DNA from: Flavobacterium agrisoli
GTDB taxonomy: Bacteria; Bacteroidota; Bacteroidia; Flavobacteriales; Flavobacteriaceae
Direction: 5' to 3'
DNA length: 64,000 nucleotides
Assembly (NCBI RefSeq): GCF_016522065.1
Contig: NZ_JAEHFV010000001.1
Coordinates: forward strand, 124,001-188,000
In this document: positions 18,756 through 28,350 of the stretch, one piece after another
Layout: each line of letters opens with the position of its first letter
How positions within the stretch are numbered: position 1 is the first letter of the stretch
Notes under the pieces: model-generated
Told to the model about the DNA's origin: nothing
The model's database searches: none
Seen by the model: only the letters and a program-made list of their open reading frames with translations
Made by a program: the position numbers and the translations under genes

Positions 18756-21700
18756 ATGAAATTTAAATTAACTGAAATCCTATTCTTTTGTAGAAAAGGA
18801 TTAATTATTAACATTATGAGATCCTTTATTTTCTTGTTTTGCAGTACTCTATTTGGTTTTACTCCTATAAAACTTTTTTCGCAAAACACAAAAGTTACTA
18901 TTCTCGCTGATAAAGTGGTCTCGGTCGATGAGGTTTTCGATATTATTCATCAACAAACAGACTACACTTTTATTTACCAGGAGGATTTATTTAAAAATTT
19001 GCCTAAAGTACATTTAAAGAAAGGAAAAATAAAGGTAAGTGATTTATTAGAAGCCAGTTTTCCTAAAAAAGGTTTCAATTTCAGCTTTGCCAATGGTAAT
19101 ACTATAGTAGTCAAAGAAATTAAAGAGCAAAAAGTAACCACAGTTCAGCAAGATTTAATTAAAATTACAGGATTAGTTACGGATTCTCAAAATGAACCAA
19201 TCCCAGGAGTTAATATCATAGTGAAGGAAACCAAAGTAATGGCTCAAACGGATTTTGATGGTAAATATGCTATAATTGCTCCTGTAAACGGAACCTTACT
19301 ATGTACTTACATTGGGTATAAAAACAGCATTGTTGATGTAAATAATAGGAAAGTAATTAATTTTAAGCTAGCTCAGGAAACCAATGAGTTAAAGGGAGTT
19401 ACTGTTAATACGGGCGTTACAGTTCGTAAAAAAGAATTGATTACGGGTGCCGTAACTACGTTTAAAGGAGAAGAACTAAGACAAGTTTCAACACAAAATG
19501 TAGTCCAGGCATTAAAATCTCTTGATCCTTCTTTTATAGTAGTAAATAACAATATAACAGGTTCAAACCCAAATACGTTGCCTACTATCGAGGTGCGAGG
19601 GCAGACAAGTTTAAACGCAAGTCAATTAGACAGTCAGTTTAAAGAGGATCCAAATCAACCTTTGTTTATATTAGATGGTTTTCCAACAACTTTACAGCAA
19701 GTAGTCGATTTGGATATTAATAGAATAGCAAGTATTACAATATTAAAAGATGCAGCATCAACTGCATTGTACGGTTCTCGATCTGCAAATGGTGTTGTAG
19801 TAATTGAGACCACTGCACCTGTGGCCGGAAATTTGCAGTTTTCTTATGTGTATAATTCAGCTTATGAAGTTGCCGATTTAAGTGTTTACCACTTAATGAA
19901 TGCAGAGCAAAAGCTTGAATTTGAGCGATTATCTGGGGCTTATATAGCTCCTGTCGGTTACCCAGATTATACTCAGTTAGCTTACAATAATCTTTATAAT
20001 GAGCGTTTGGCAGCTGTACGTAGAGGAGTTGATACCTATTGGTTAAGCGAGCCGCTTCAGGTGGGTATTACTTCCGGGCATAGTATGTCGTTAGGGGGAG
20101 GAAAAGAAGCTTTTCGATTTAATATTACTGGAAACTATAAAACATTAAGTGGTACTATGAAAGGTTCTGAGCACAATACCTGGGGATATAATACAACCTT
20201 AACGTATCGAAAAAACAAATTAAATTTCACTAATAATTTCTTTGTTTCTGGAGGTGATAATCAGGAATCGCCTTATGGTACTTTTGATATTTATGCCAAT
20301 GCGAGCCCCTACTATCCAAAATATAATGAAAACGGAGTAGCAACACTGTACTTGGATGGTCGAAATGTTCCTTTAACTTCAAGAGATATTGTGCTTAACA
20401 ATCCGACAAATCCGCTATATAATGTTTCGTTGCCTAGCTTTAACAAAAGTAATGTGTTTAATTTCACGAACAACTTTGGTATTAATTACGATGTAAATAA
20501 GCATATTAAAGCTACCGGTGCCATTTCGGTATCACGAAATACAACCGATACTGATATTTTTGTTTCACCCGATAACACAGCGTATGTTAATACGATAGCA
20601 ACAGAAAAAGGAAGTTATACGCAACAAGAAAAAACCGTAAAAAAATGGAACGCTAATATTGGAGCTACCTATTCTAGTGTTTTTAATAATGTTCATTCTT
20701 TAAATTATACAATTAGAGCTTCTGCTTTAGAGACGACCAATAATTTTTTTAGTTCTATCCTGAGAGGATTTCCGTCAGGAGTACCTGGAAACCCCGCTTT
20801 TGCATTCGGTTTTCAAGCAGATTCCAAACCAGGAACTTCTAATCAATTAATTCGAAATGTCGATTTAACAAATCAGGTGAATTACGCATACGATAGAAAA
20901 TATTTGTTCGATTTTACGCAAACTATTTCAGGCTCTACCAATTTTGGGTCAAATCAAAAATACTCACCGTATTGGGGTGTTGGTTTAGGTTGGAATTTGA
21001 ACAACGAGTTTAAAATGAATGAAGATATTGTAAATATCTTTAAATTACGAGCGAACTATGGCGAAACGGGTAATCAAAATTTGGTTGGTTATGCTTCTTA
21101 CGATGTCTATGCTTATGATGCTGATACCAATGTATTTGGAACGGGTTTAAATGTGTCTCAAGTTGCCAATCCTGATTTGGAGCCTCAAAAGACAAAAGAT
21201 TTGTCTTTAGGGTTGGATTTGGGAATGTTTAGAAACCGATTGACCATGACGCTAGGCGCTTACCAACGTAAAACATCTCCTCAAATTGTAGCTATTGACC
21301 TTGCTTCTTCTACAGGTCTTACTTCATATCCGATGAACGTAGGTTACCTTACCACAAAAGGTTTAGAACTTAAAATAAATTACAATATTATTTACAACCC
21401 TAAAGAGGATATTATTTGGGGAGTAGGTTTATTGTCATCAACTGGAAAAAATGAATTAGGAGGTTTTAATAATACTTTGGCATCGCTTAATGAAGCGGCT
21501 CAAAATACCACTAGTTTAACCCGTTATTATGATGGAGCAAGTACTAATGATCTTTGGGCAGTGCCTTCGCTAGGAATTGATCCAGCCACAGGAAGAGAGG
21601 TCTTCTTGAAGAAGAATGGTCAAACTACTTTTGAATTGGTTAAAAGCGATGAGGTTGTAATGGGGAATTCAAGAGAAATTGCTACAGGAGTTATTTCTAC

Positions 21701-22136
21701 TAATTTAAATTATAAAGGTTTTAGTTTCTCAGTATATATGCGTTATAGTTTTGGTGGAGATCAATTTAATTCAGCACTATATAATAAAGTGGAAAACATT
21801 AGCAGAAGCAATATTTTTAACAATCAGGATGTAAGAGCATTAACTGATCGTTGGACCACACCAGGGCAAGTGGCGCAATTTAAAGCGATTAGTGTGACTG
21901 AGAAAACTCCAATTTCATCACGCTTCATTCAGAAAAACGATTATATATCAGGCGAATCGATGCGTTTTGGATACCGTATAACGGATAAAGCTTGGTTAAA
22001 GAAATCAGGGTTAGTAGGACTTAGTTTTAATGCGATTGCTAACGATTTCTTTCGTGTGGCTACCATAAAAGCGGAAAGAGGTACCGATTATCCTTTCTCC
22101 AGAATCTTTTCACTTAACATAAATGTATCATTTTAA
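18756..22136 (+). CDS. SusC-family TonB-dependent transporter with STN signalling domain
   Basis: Outer-membrane importer of 1126 residues. After the signal sequence (FIFLFCSTLFGFTPIKLFSQ) comes a secretin/TonB short N-terminal (STN) domain (about 45-120; VDEVFDIIHQQTDYTFIYQE), which contacts FecR, then a carboxypeptidase-regulatory-like domain (about 130-205), the plug (PLFILDGFPTT, ILKDAASTALYGSRSANGVV) and the beta-barrel ending NINVSF. The STN domain and the ECF/FecR genes just upstream show transport-coupled induction of this operon. The ATG at 18756 gives the long basic leader usual for this subgroup; a second ATG lies at codon 21. The SusD frame follows at once. Confidence 0.95.
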   Translation: MKFKLTEILFFCRKGLIINIMRSFIFLFCSTLFGFTPIKLFSQNTKVTILADKVVSVDEVFDIIHQQTDYTFIYQEDLFKNLPKVHLKKGKIKVSDLLEASFPKKGFNFSFANGNTIVVKEIKEQKVTTVQQDLIKITGLVTDSQNEPIPGVNIIVKETKVMAQTDFDGKYAIIAPVNGTLLCTYIGYKNSIVDVNNRKVINFKLAQETNELKGVTVNTGVTVRKKELITGAVTTFKGEELRQVSTQNVVQALKSLDPSFIVVNNNITGSNPNTLPTIEVRGQTSLNASQLDSQFKEDPNQPLFILDGFPTTLQQVVDLDINRIASITILKDAASTALYGSRSANGVVVIETTAPVAGNLQFSYVYNSAYEVADLSVYHLMNAEQKLEFERLSGAYIAPVGYPDYTQLAYNNLYNERLAAVRRGVDTYWLSEPLQVGITSGHSMSLGGGKEAFRFNITGNYKTLSGTMKGSEHNTWGYNTTLTYRKNKLNFTNNFFVSGGDNQESPYGTFDIYANASPYYPKYNENGVATLYLDGRNVPLTSRDIVLNNPTNPLYNVSLPSFNKSNVFNFTNNFGINYDVNKHIKATGAISVSRNTTDTDIFVSPDNTAYVNTIATEKGSYTQQEKTVKKWNANIGATYSSVFNNVHSLNYTIRASALETTNNFFSSILRGFPSGVPGNPAFAFGFQADSKPGTSNQLIRNVDLTNQVNYAYDRKYLFDFTQTISGSTNFGSNQKYSPYWGVGLGWNLNNEFKMNEDIVNIFKLRANYGETGNQNLVGYASYDVYAYDADTNVFGTGLNVSQVANPDLEPQKTKDLSLGLDLGMFRNRLTMTLGAYQRKTSPQIVAIDLASSTGLTSYPMNVGYLTTKGLELKINYNIIYNPKEDIIWGVGLLSSTGKNELGGFNNTLASLNEAAQNTTSLTRYYDGASTNDLWAVPSLGIDPATGREVFLKKNGQTTFELVKSDEVVMGNSREIATGVISTNLNYKGFSFSVYMRYSFGGDQFNSALYNKVENISRSNIFNNQDVRALTDRWTTPGQVAQFKAISVTEKTPISSRFIQKNDYISGESMRFGYRITDKAWLKKSGLVGLSFNAIANDFFRVATIKAERGTDYPFSRIFSLNINVSF

Positions 22137-22143
22137 TAAGGTA

Positions 22144-23592
22144 ATGATGAAAAAGTTTATATATAAAATTACATTAGTTTTTCTTGTATTACTTACGACT
22201 ATCAGTTGTAGTGATTTTTTAGACGTAGTACCACAAGATAAAATTTTAGAATCTCAAACGTATAGTACGGAAGATGGCGTACAGAGTGCCCATAATGGTC
22301 TGTATCTGCTATTAGCTGACGATAATCTATACGGAAGACAATTGACCATGGATGCCGTTGAAATTTGGGGACAGCAGTACAATATGAATTCACAACATAG
22401 TAAATATTTAACGGCTACTTATGCCTATACACAACCAGAACCAAAAGTAACTATTGCCGGTATTTGGGAAAAAGCATACGCGACTATTTTAGCATCTAAT
22501 AAATTTTTAGAAAGTATTGAAGAATACCACGGGGTAGTTTCACAAGAAAAAGAAGATTTGATGAAAGGGGAAGCTACTGCTATTCGGGCAATGTTGCATT
22601 TTGATATGTTGCGCTTGTTTGGTCCTATCTATAAAGTAGCTCCTTCTAATCCTGCTATTCCGTATTATGATGCTGCAGTAACAGTCAACAACCCGATTTT
22701 ACCGGCGGATGAAGTGATAACCAAAGTTCTAGCAGATCTTGATTTATCATTGTCGCTTTTAGCCAATGATCCCGTGCTTACTTCGGGAAAATATGTGGCG
22801 ACAACTGCATTTGATGGTGATCCATATTACTCCCAAAATAGGGGTTTAAGAATGAATTACATGGCAGTTAAGTTTTTAAAAGCACGTGTTCTTTTGTACA
22901 TGGGAGATACTGCAGCAGCGTCTGTTGTAGCTAACGAAGTAATTGATTTTGCAAAAAGCACTTCCTTTTTTACCTGGACGCCGTTTTTAGAGGCTACCAA
23001 TGCTGCTAACCCGGATCGTATATTTTCTTCCGAAAATTTCTTTGCCATTAGCGATTATAATTTATATGTAAAACAACAAGCTTTATTTGACGCAAATTTA
23101 GAAGATGCTAAGATTTATGCGCCACTTTTAAATCGACTGACTGCCGTATTTGAATCAAACGACAATGACTATAGAAATTTACCAAGCTGGAAAATTCCTG
23201 CATCTGGAGGAAAAACACAAAAAACATTTTTTAAATACAGTGATGTTGTGGATAAAACTAAAAATTTCCGCTTTCAAATTCCGATGTTTAAATTGTCAGA
23301 AATGTATCTTATTGCTGCAGAAACGGCTACAACAAAAGATAATGCTATCGCTTTTCTAAATACATTACGTTTTAATAGAGGATTAACTAATTTACCTCTT
23401 ACAGCAAATGTAACTACTGAGGTTACTAAGGAGTATAAAAAAGAGTTTATAGGAGAAGGACAATTATTTTTCTATTACAAAAGAAATAATACAACCTCTA
23501 TACCTAATGGTTCTGCGGCATCAGGAAATGTTACGATGAACGAGCTTAAATATGTAGTGCCATTACCAGATTCTGAAATTAATTTTCAATAA
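22144..23592 (+). CDS. SusD/RagB-family lipoprotein
   Basis: Surface lid/binding lipoprotein partner of the preceding SusC, about 482 residues. The signal peptide KKFIYKITLVFLVLLTTISC ends in a lipobox with the lipidated Cys, and CSDFLDVVPQDKI is the classic SusD N-terminus. ATRAMLHFDMLRLFGP-like sequence (ATAIRAMLHFDMLRLFG) is the conserved TPR helix, and FYYKRNNTTSIPN fits the C-terminal family region. The frame is open back to an ATG at 22123, inside the susC end, but ATG 22144 (or 22147) after an AAGGTAATG context gives a normal lipoprotein signal. Confidence 0.94.
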   Translation: MMKKFIYKITLVFLVLLTTISCSDFLDVVPQDKILESQTYSTEDGVQSAHNGLYLLLADDNLYGRQLTMDAVEIWGQQYNMNSQHSKYLTATYAYTQPEPKVTIAGIWEKAYATILASNKFLESIEEYHGVVSQEKEDLMKGEATAIRAMLHFDMLRLFGPIYKVAPSNPAIPYYDAAVTVNNPILPADEVITKVLADLDLSLSLLANDPVLTSGKYVATTAFDGDPYYSQNRGLRMNYMAVKFLKARVLLYMGDTAAASVVANEVIDFAKSTSFFTWTPFLEATNAANPDRIFSSENFFAISDYNLYVKQQALFDANLEDAKIYAPLLNRLTAVFESNDNDYRNLPSWKIPASGGKTQKTFFKYSDVVDKTKNFRFQIPMFKLSEMYLIAAETATTKDNAIAFLNTLRFNRGLTNLPLTANVTTEVTKEYKKEFIGEGQLFFYYKRNNTTSIPNGSAASGNVTMNELKYVVPLPDSEINFQ

Positions 23593-23609
23593 TATATAAT
23601 ACATTGAAT

Positions 23610-24377
23610 ATGAAAAAAATAGCATTTTTAAGTATAGTGTTTTTAGCCATTTTAGGTTTTTCGTCTTGTAGCGAAGATGAAATTGATACTTATAAAGGTA
23701 CTGATAACATTTATTTTTCACCCGCAGTATACGCTCTTGTAAATAATGGATCACTTATAGATAGTACTGGGTTTAGTTTTGGTTTCGATAATGAGTCTGT
23801 TACTGAAAAAACCTATTACATTCCGATTAGAGTGCAAGGTACTATGAGTAATGTCGATAGAGAAGTAAAAGTTGCTATTGACCCTACTAGTTCGGCTGTT
23901 TTGGGAACTCACTTTTCTTTACCCGAAAATATAGTAATGCGTGCCGGTAGCGTAATAGATACTATTGCGGTAAAGGTAAAAAGAACCCCTGATATGAAAG
24001 AACATCCTTTTACCTTGGTTTTAAATCTGGAAGCAAATGAGAATTTCGCAACCAACATGCAGTCTAAGGTAACCAATGTGCTGACGCAAAAAACCTTGAG
24101 TTTTACACGTTTTAAGCTCACGTTTGACGATATGCTAACACAGCCAATTGGATGGTACGTTCCTTATTTAGGGGTGTTTACTGCCAAAAAATTATTTTTG
24201 ATGTGTGATTTGATGAGCTTAGATCCGTCTATGTTTAATCAAAACCGGGGTTTGCCAGGTTTAGGTATATCCGATTTTTCATATTACCGAGACTTTATGA
24301 AGCGTTACTTGGCCGATCAAAAAGCTTCCGGAAACACTATTTATGAAGATGATGGTACCGAAATGTACTTTCCTTAA
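23610..24377 (+). CDS. DUF4843 domain lipoprotein
   Basis: Lipoprotein of about 255 residues with signal KKIAFLSIVFLAILGFSSC (lipobox FSSC). The body has the beta-rich pattern of DUF4843: YKGTDNIYFSP near the N-terminus, then SFGFDNESVTEKTYYIPIRVQG and REVKVAID. These proteins commonly sit just behind SusD and are thought to be extra surface subunits of SusCD complexes. In Bacteroides thetaiotaomicron the BT2261-2264 complex, which includes two such added lipoproteins, was crystallised with peptide bound (from memory). A TTG two codons upstream is in frame, but ATG 23610 fits the signal peptide. Function is not known biochemically. Confidence 0.82.
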   Translation: MKKIAFLSIVFLAILGFSSCSEDEIDTYKGTDNIYFSPAVYALVNNGSLIDSTGFSFGFDNESVTEKTYYIPIRVQGTMSNVDREVKVAIDPTSSAVLGTHFSLPENIVMRAGSVIDTIAVKVKRTPDMKEHPFTLVLNLEANENFATNMQSKVTNVLTQKTLSFTRFKLTFDDMLTQPIGWYVPYLGVFTAKKLFLMCDLMSLDPSMFNQNRGLPGLGISDFSYYRDFMKRYLADQKASGNTIYEDDGTEMYFP

Positions 24378-24407
24378 ATAAATCGTTCTAACTAAAAAAC
24401 TACGACA

Positions 24408-25898
24408 ATGATTAAAATTATAAAAATACAGTTTGCATTATTAGTACTCCTTACTTTCGGGTGGAGTTGTACTTCAGACGAAGGCAATTATGCCTACCAT
24501 GACATTAACGAAATTCATGTGACCGGAATAAACGAAGAATATACTGCTTACACAGGAGAGCTATTTACGATTAAACCTGAACTAAACCCAACCATGGATG
24601 ATAACAAGGATCCAAAGCGATATTCTTATGAATGGCTTGCAATAGATCCTCTGCAATTACCGGCGAATTCAAAAACAGTTATCGCTACAACGAAAGATTT
24701 GGATACCCTTTTAAAATTACCGCCTGCTCAATACACCGTTTATTATTCAGTAAAAGATTTGGTTACTGGTGTAACCTGGCAACAAACTCCTTTTAAGTTA
24801 AATGTGGTTTCTTCCATTTATGAAGGCTGGATGGTTATAGGTGATGTCGATGGAAAAGCAAGATTGGATATGATCTCGATACTTCCAGGTGTGGCAACAC
24901 CACGAATTATTACGGATGTTTTAGATAATGTTGGATCAGCACTCAAATTAGAAGGTAAGGCGGTAGATGTAGAATGTTTTTCAACACCAATTTCTACACC
25001 CATTTTGTATGGTATATATGTAACGGCTTCTGAAAGCGGTACTTCCAGAATTGATCCAGACTCATTTGGTTGGGTACAAGCACAGAACATTGCTTACGAA
25101 ACTTCTGGCGGAACTTTTGCAACAAATTTCGGTGTCGATTTTATGAATTCACCTAAAGGCGGGGAGAACTTTATTTATAGTAAAGGGGATATTTATTTTT
25201 ATTACAGGGTTTATCAGCTTAAATATGGTTTGCCACAAAATATAGTAGATACCGAAACAAAGCCATTTTATGCAGCTCCTTTTATAGCAGAAAATGGCGG
25301 AACAATAGGTACCCCAGTTTTTTATGATAAAGATTTACGGCGCTTTGTACGTTATAATTATTCAAAAGGAAATTGTTCTATAATGCCACCTGTTGCAGGC
25401 TCTTCGACAACCTTAGACTGGAACAATACTAATAGTGATTTGGTGTACATGACTACCTCTGGTTTTAATGGCGGTGAAAATTTTGCGGTATTGAAGAATA
25501 GGACGAACGGTAAGTTTTATTTGTTGCGCTTCAATAGAGGTTTGAATCAGACCTATTATAAGGAAATCCTAAACGCACCCGATTTTGACAAAGCAGCCAA
25601 ATTCGCGGTGAGTCCCGATTCCGGCTATTTGTTCTATGCTGTAGGTGGAAAAGTTTATGAGTACGATAACGGAATACAATCGGCTAAGTTGATGTTGGAC
25701 AAAGGCTCAGAAGAAATTACGTATATTAATTTTAATGCAAGAGCTACCAATAACACTAAAAAACTAATTGTGGGGAGTTACGGTACCACAGGGAAATTAG
25801 AATTGTACACGGTTCCTCCTGTGAATGGGGATCTGATTTTAGAAAACTCCTACGAAGGTTTATGTAAAATCGTTGATGTGGCTTATCGCCAAAGATAA
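24408..25898 (+). CDS. PKD-like family lipoprotein (SusCD accessory)
   Basis: Lipoprotein of 496 residues; signal IKIQFALLVLLTFGWSC with the lipidated Cys at the end of the lipobox. The N-terminal third has Ig/PKD-like strands (YTGELFTIKPELNPTMDD, YSYEWL, YTVYYSVKD) and the rest looks like a beta-propeller (repeated short strands such as YEGWMVIGDVDGKARLDMIS). This matches the PKD-like lipoproteins found next to DUF4843 and SusCD in peptide-type loci. It is likely surface-exposed and involved in capture of the substrate. Gap to DUF4843 is 30 bases. Confidence 0.8.
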   Translation: MIKIIKIQFALLVLLTFGWSCTSDEGNYAYHDINEIHVTGINEEYTAYTGELFTIKPELNPTMDDNKDPKRYSYEWLAIDPLQLPANSKTVIATTKDLDTLLKLPPAQYTVYYSVKDLVTGVTWQQTPFKLNVVSSIYEGWMVIGDVDGKARLDMISILPGVATPRIITDVLDNVGSALKLEGKAVDVECFSTPISTPILYGIYVTASESGTSRIDPDSFGWVQAQNIAYETSGGTFATNFGVDFMNSPKGGENFIYSKGDIYFYYRVYQLKYGLPQNIVDTETKPFYAAPFIAENGGTIGTPVFYDKDLRRFVRYNYSKGNCSIMPPVAGSSTTLDWNNTNSDLVYMTTSGFNGGENFAVLKNRTNGKFYLLRFNRGLNQTYYKEILNAPDFDKAAKFAVSPDSGYLFYAVGGKVYEYDNGIQSAKLMLDKGSEEITYINFNARATNNTKKLIVGSYGTTGKLELYTVPPVNGDLILENSYEGLCKIVDVAYRQR

Positions 25899-25918
25899 AT
25901 TTAAAACTCAAAAAAAAC

Positions 25919-25955
25919 AGAAGCCAAATGAACACTCAAAAATCATTCGGCTTCT
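25919..25955. other. Intergenic hairpin between PKD-like and thioredoxin genes
   Basis: AGAAGCCAAATGA (25919-25931) pairs with TCATTCGGCTTCT (25943-25955) at 12 of 13 positions. It is flanked by A-runs on both sides and has no T-run after it on the plus strand, so it is not a standard terminator for the operon. It may act as an mRNA stability or processing element that sets lower expression of the downstream genes. On the minus strand it would resemble a terminator, but no minus-strand gene is near. Confidence 0.5.
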
Positions 25956-25973
25956 AAAAAAAACAATTATTTT

Positions 25974-26819
25974 ATGAAACTCTTTTTCAAAATTGCAAGT
26001 GCAGTTATGCTGCTTGCCTGTCCTTTTATTGCCTTAAATGCGCAAACTTCTTCTGTAGATCAAAGCTGGGAATTGGTCAAAAAGAAAGCCGCTGCAGAGC
26101 ATAAATTAATTTTAGTCGATTTGTATTTTACAGGTTGTGCACCTTGTGCGCAAATGGACAAAGAGGTTTTTCCAGACCCTAAGGTGAAAGCCTTTTTAGA
26201 CGCAAATTACATCACTTTTAAGTCTGATATCCTGAAAGAAGAAATCGCAAAAAAAATAAGCATGAAGTATGGTGTTACTGGTTTTCCTACTTTTTTGTTT
26301 CTAAATGCTGATGGACAATTAATCGATAATGCAGCGGGTTTTAAATCGGCAGATCAATTTCTTGCGTTATTGCAGGAGGAAAGAAATGTGGGACAAAAAG
26401 GAATTTTTAAAAAATACAGTCCTAAAATCCAAGAACAGGATTATCCGGAATTCTATAAAAGCGCTTACTTAGAAAACAAAAGAAATGTCCCGTTTGATGT
26501 TGTCGACAGCTATTTGCAAGCGCAGCCTTCTTTGCTGGCAGAAGTTCCTTTTGTAATTATTACCGGATTAAGAGTTGGCAATAAATACGACGATTTCTTT
26601 TTGAAAAACATAGCGGTTTTATCTAAAGATTTTGGAAGTGCAAGTGTTAGTAGTCATGTTTATACTATCGTAAAGCGAAAAAAAATCCAGTTTGAAAAAG
26701 CAAATGATTTAGAGTCTTTTAAAAAACTAAAGGAGGAGGTTAGACCTGTTTTTTCGGAAGAAGAATGGATGAAATTTCAAGATGGTCTAATGAAAGACTT
26801 TGATGTTGCAAAATCTTAA
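25974..26819 (+). CDS. Exported thioredoxin-like protein
   Basis: Periplasmic thioredoxin-fold protein of 281 residues. A signal peptide (MKLFFKIASAVMLLACPFIALNA) is followed by a thioredoxin_7-like domain (about 30-130) with the redox motif CAPC at 55-58 (YFTGCAPCAQMDKEVF) and the cis-proline loop GVTGFPTFLF. The C-terminal 140 residues are helical and of unknown role. A reduced CxxC protein here could open disulfides in imported substrates or keep the neighbouring enzymes reduced, with electrons from the DsbD at the end of the operon. It lies 75 bases after the PKD-like gene and 28 before the aspartyl protease. Confidence 0.85.
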   Translation: MKLFFKIASAVMLLACPFIALNAQTSSVDQSWELVKKKAAAEHKLILVDLYFTGCAPCAQMDKEVFPDPKVKAFLDANYITFKSDILKEEIAKKISMKYGVTGFPTFLFLNADGQLIDNAAGFKSADQFLALLQEERNVGQKGIFKKYSPKIQEQDYPEFYKSAYLENKRNVPFDVVDSYLQAQPSLLAEVPFVIITGLRVGNKYDDFFLKNIAVLSKDFGSASVSSHVYTIVKRKKIQFEKANDLESFKKLKEEVRPVFSEEEWMKFQDGLMKDFDVAKS

Positions 26820-26847
26820 AAATAAGAAAGACTAGAAAATAACAAAT

Positions 26848-28335
26848 ATGAAAAAAGTACTCTTGGTGGTGGTGGTGTTGTTAGCGACGGTAGTATCGAA
26901 TGCTCAAAAAGTAACTGTTACAAAAACCTTAAAGGCTTTTGAGCAAGCCTACCAAAATAAAGATTATAGCGCTGTAAAAGAGTTATTAGCTCCTGAATTT
27001 AGTGTGGGCTATGGTGACCCATCTTCAAATGATTTTTATTTTAAAGTCATTTTTAAAGCTTTTCCGGATTTAGACTCATTGCAAGAAGGAAAATCGGTTG
27101 TTGTAAAAGGCGAAACGCATACGGCGGTGCGTTTTTTCTTTAAAGGTAAAGAAGCGAAAGATTCAGAGATTGTTTTTAATAAGGATAATAAAATGCTGTA
27201 TGTTAGTTTTTTTGACAGCTTGTATAAAGTAGACCGCAATGCCGAAGTTAAAAAAGTAGCCAGTATTCCCTTTGAAATGATAGGAGGCGGAATTGCGCTC
27301 AAAATCAAACTGAACAATGCTGATAAGGAATTTTTAATGAAATTCGATACTGGTGCAGATGGAATGGCTTTAAATCCTGACAGTGCTTACAAAGCAGGCG
27401 TGGTGGTAACCAATAAAAAATCGGCATCTGTAGTAGGAGGAAGCCAACAGGTAGAATACTCGGCCAATAATACCATTCGTATCGGTAATCAAACGCTGAC
27501 CCATCAAGGGCTTGTTATTTTTCCCAGAAGCGATGAATTTGACGGATTATTCGGTGCCAATTTACTTCGCAATTTTATTACCGAGGTCAATTTTGATACC
27601 AAGACCATCAACCTGTATAATTTTGGAAAATTTGTTTACGAAGGTAAAGCAAAACCATTGTTTTTTGACTATAAAATAGGATTACCGGTAGTAAAAATGA
27701 ATTTGACTTTTGCAGATAAAAAGACCGTAGAAGGTGATTTTACTTTTGATACAGGTGCGGGATATAATCTAATTGCTTATGGACCTTTTAATCATGAATT
27801 TAATTTAGAGGAAAGTTTAAAACCAGATTATACTTCTACCAATTTTAGCTTAGGCCATCAAACAAAAATTGTTGGGGGAACCATTCCAAATATTGCGATT
27901 AATGGAAATGATTTTAAGAACGTTACTATTGCTTTACAAGAATACCAGGAAGATAACCAAAAATGGGCTTCTGCCGATGGCTCCCTTGGAATCGAATTAA
28001 TTAAGCGTTTCAATTTTACAATCGATTTGGTACACAAAACACTCTATCTGGAACCTAATAAAAATTATAATACCGCTTTTTCTTTCTTCCTATCCGGACT
28101 TGAATTGAGCTTTGATAATCAAAATAATCTTATCGTGAAAAAGATTTTGAAAGCCAATAATGAAGATTTGAAAAAAGTGACTATAGGAGCAAAAGTTATT
28201 CAAATAGGCGACTTTGAAGCGAAAGATTTATTGCATTCTGAAAACATACAAAAATTAAAAAATAACAAAGAAAGCATCGATGTAATTCTCGAGCAAAACA
28301 GTCAATCATTACTAATTACACTTAAAAAAAAATAA
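26848..28335 (+). CDS. Two-lobed aspartyl (retropepsin-like) protease with PDZ-like C-terminus
   Basis: Exported 495-residue protein. After the signal peptide (ending SNAQ) comes a small NTF2/SnoaL-like segment (about 25-130). Two retropepsin-type lobes follow, each with a D-T-G motif: MKFDTGADG (Asp167) and FTFDTGAGY (Asp301). The two lobes in one chain could pair their aspartates like a pepsin, unlike the single-lobe aspartyl proteases that must dimerise. The end (about 410-495; LIVKKILKANNEDLKKVTIGAKVIQIGD) looks like a PDZ domain. It likely degrades imported or surface-captured peptides in the periplasm. No experimentally known homologue comes to mind. Confidence 0.8.
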   Translation: MKKVLLVVVVLLATVVSNAQKVTVTKTLKAFEQAYQNKDYSAVKELLAPEFSVGYGDPSSNDFYFKVIFKAFPDLDSLQEGKSVVVKGETHTAVRFFFKGKEAKDSEIVFNKDNKMLYVSFFDSLYKVDRNAEVKKVASIPFEMIGGGIALKIKLNNADKEFLMKFDTGADGMALNPDSAYKAGVVVTNKKSASVVGGSQQVEYSANNTIRIGNQTLTHQGLVIFPRSDEFDGLFGANLLRNFITEVNFDTKTINLYNFGKFVYEGKAKPLFFDYKIGLPVVKMNLTFADKKTVEGDFTFDTGAGYNLIAYGPFNHEFNLEESLKPDYTSTNFSLGHQTKIVGGTIPNIAINGNDFKNVTIALQEYQEDNQKWASADGSLGIELIKRFNFTIDLVHKTLYLEPNKNYNTAFSFFLSGLELSFDNQNNLIVKKILKANNEDLKKVTIGAKVIQIGDFEAKDLLHSENIQKLKNNKESIDVILEQNSQSLLITLKKK

Positions 28336-28350
28336 CTAAAAAACATTCTT

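Noticed and set aside
23150-23359. Plus-strand ORF inside the second susD
   Set aside because: Shifted frame of the real gene; its sequence has no family features.
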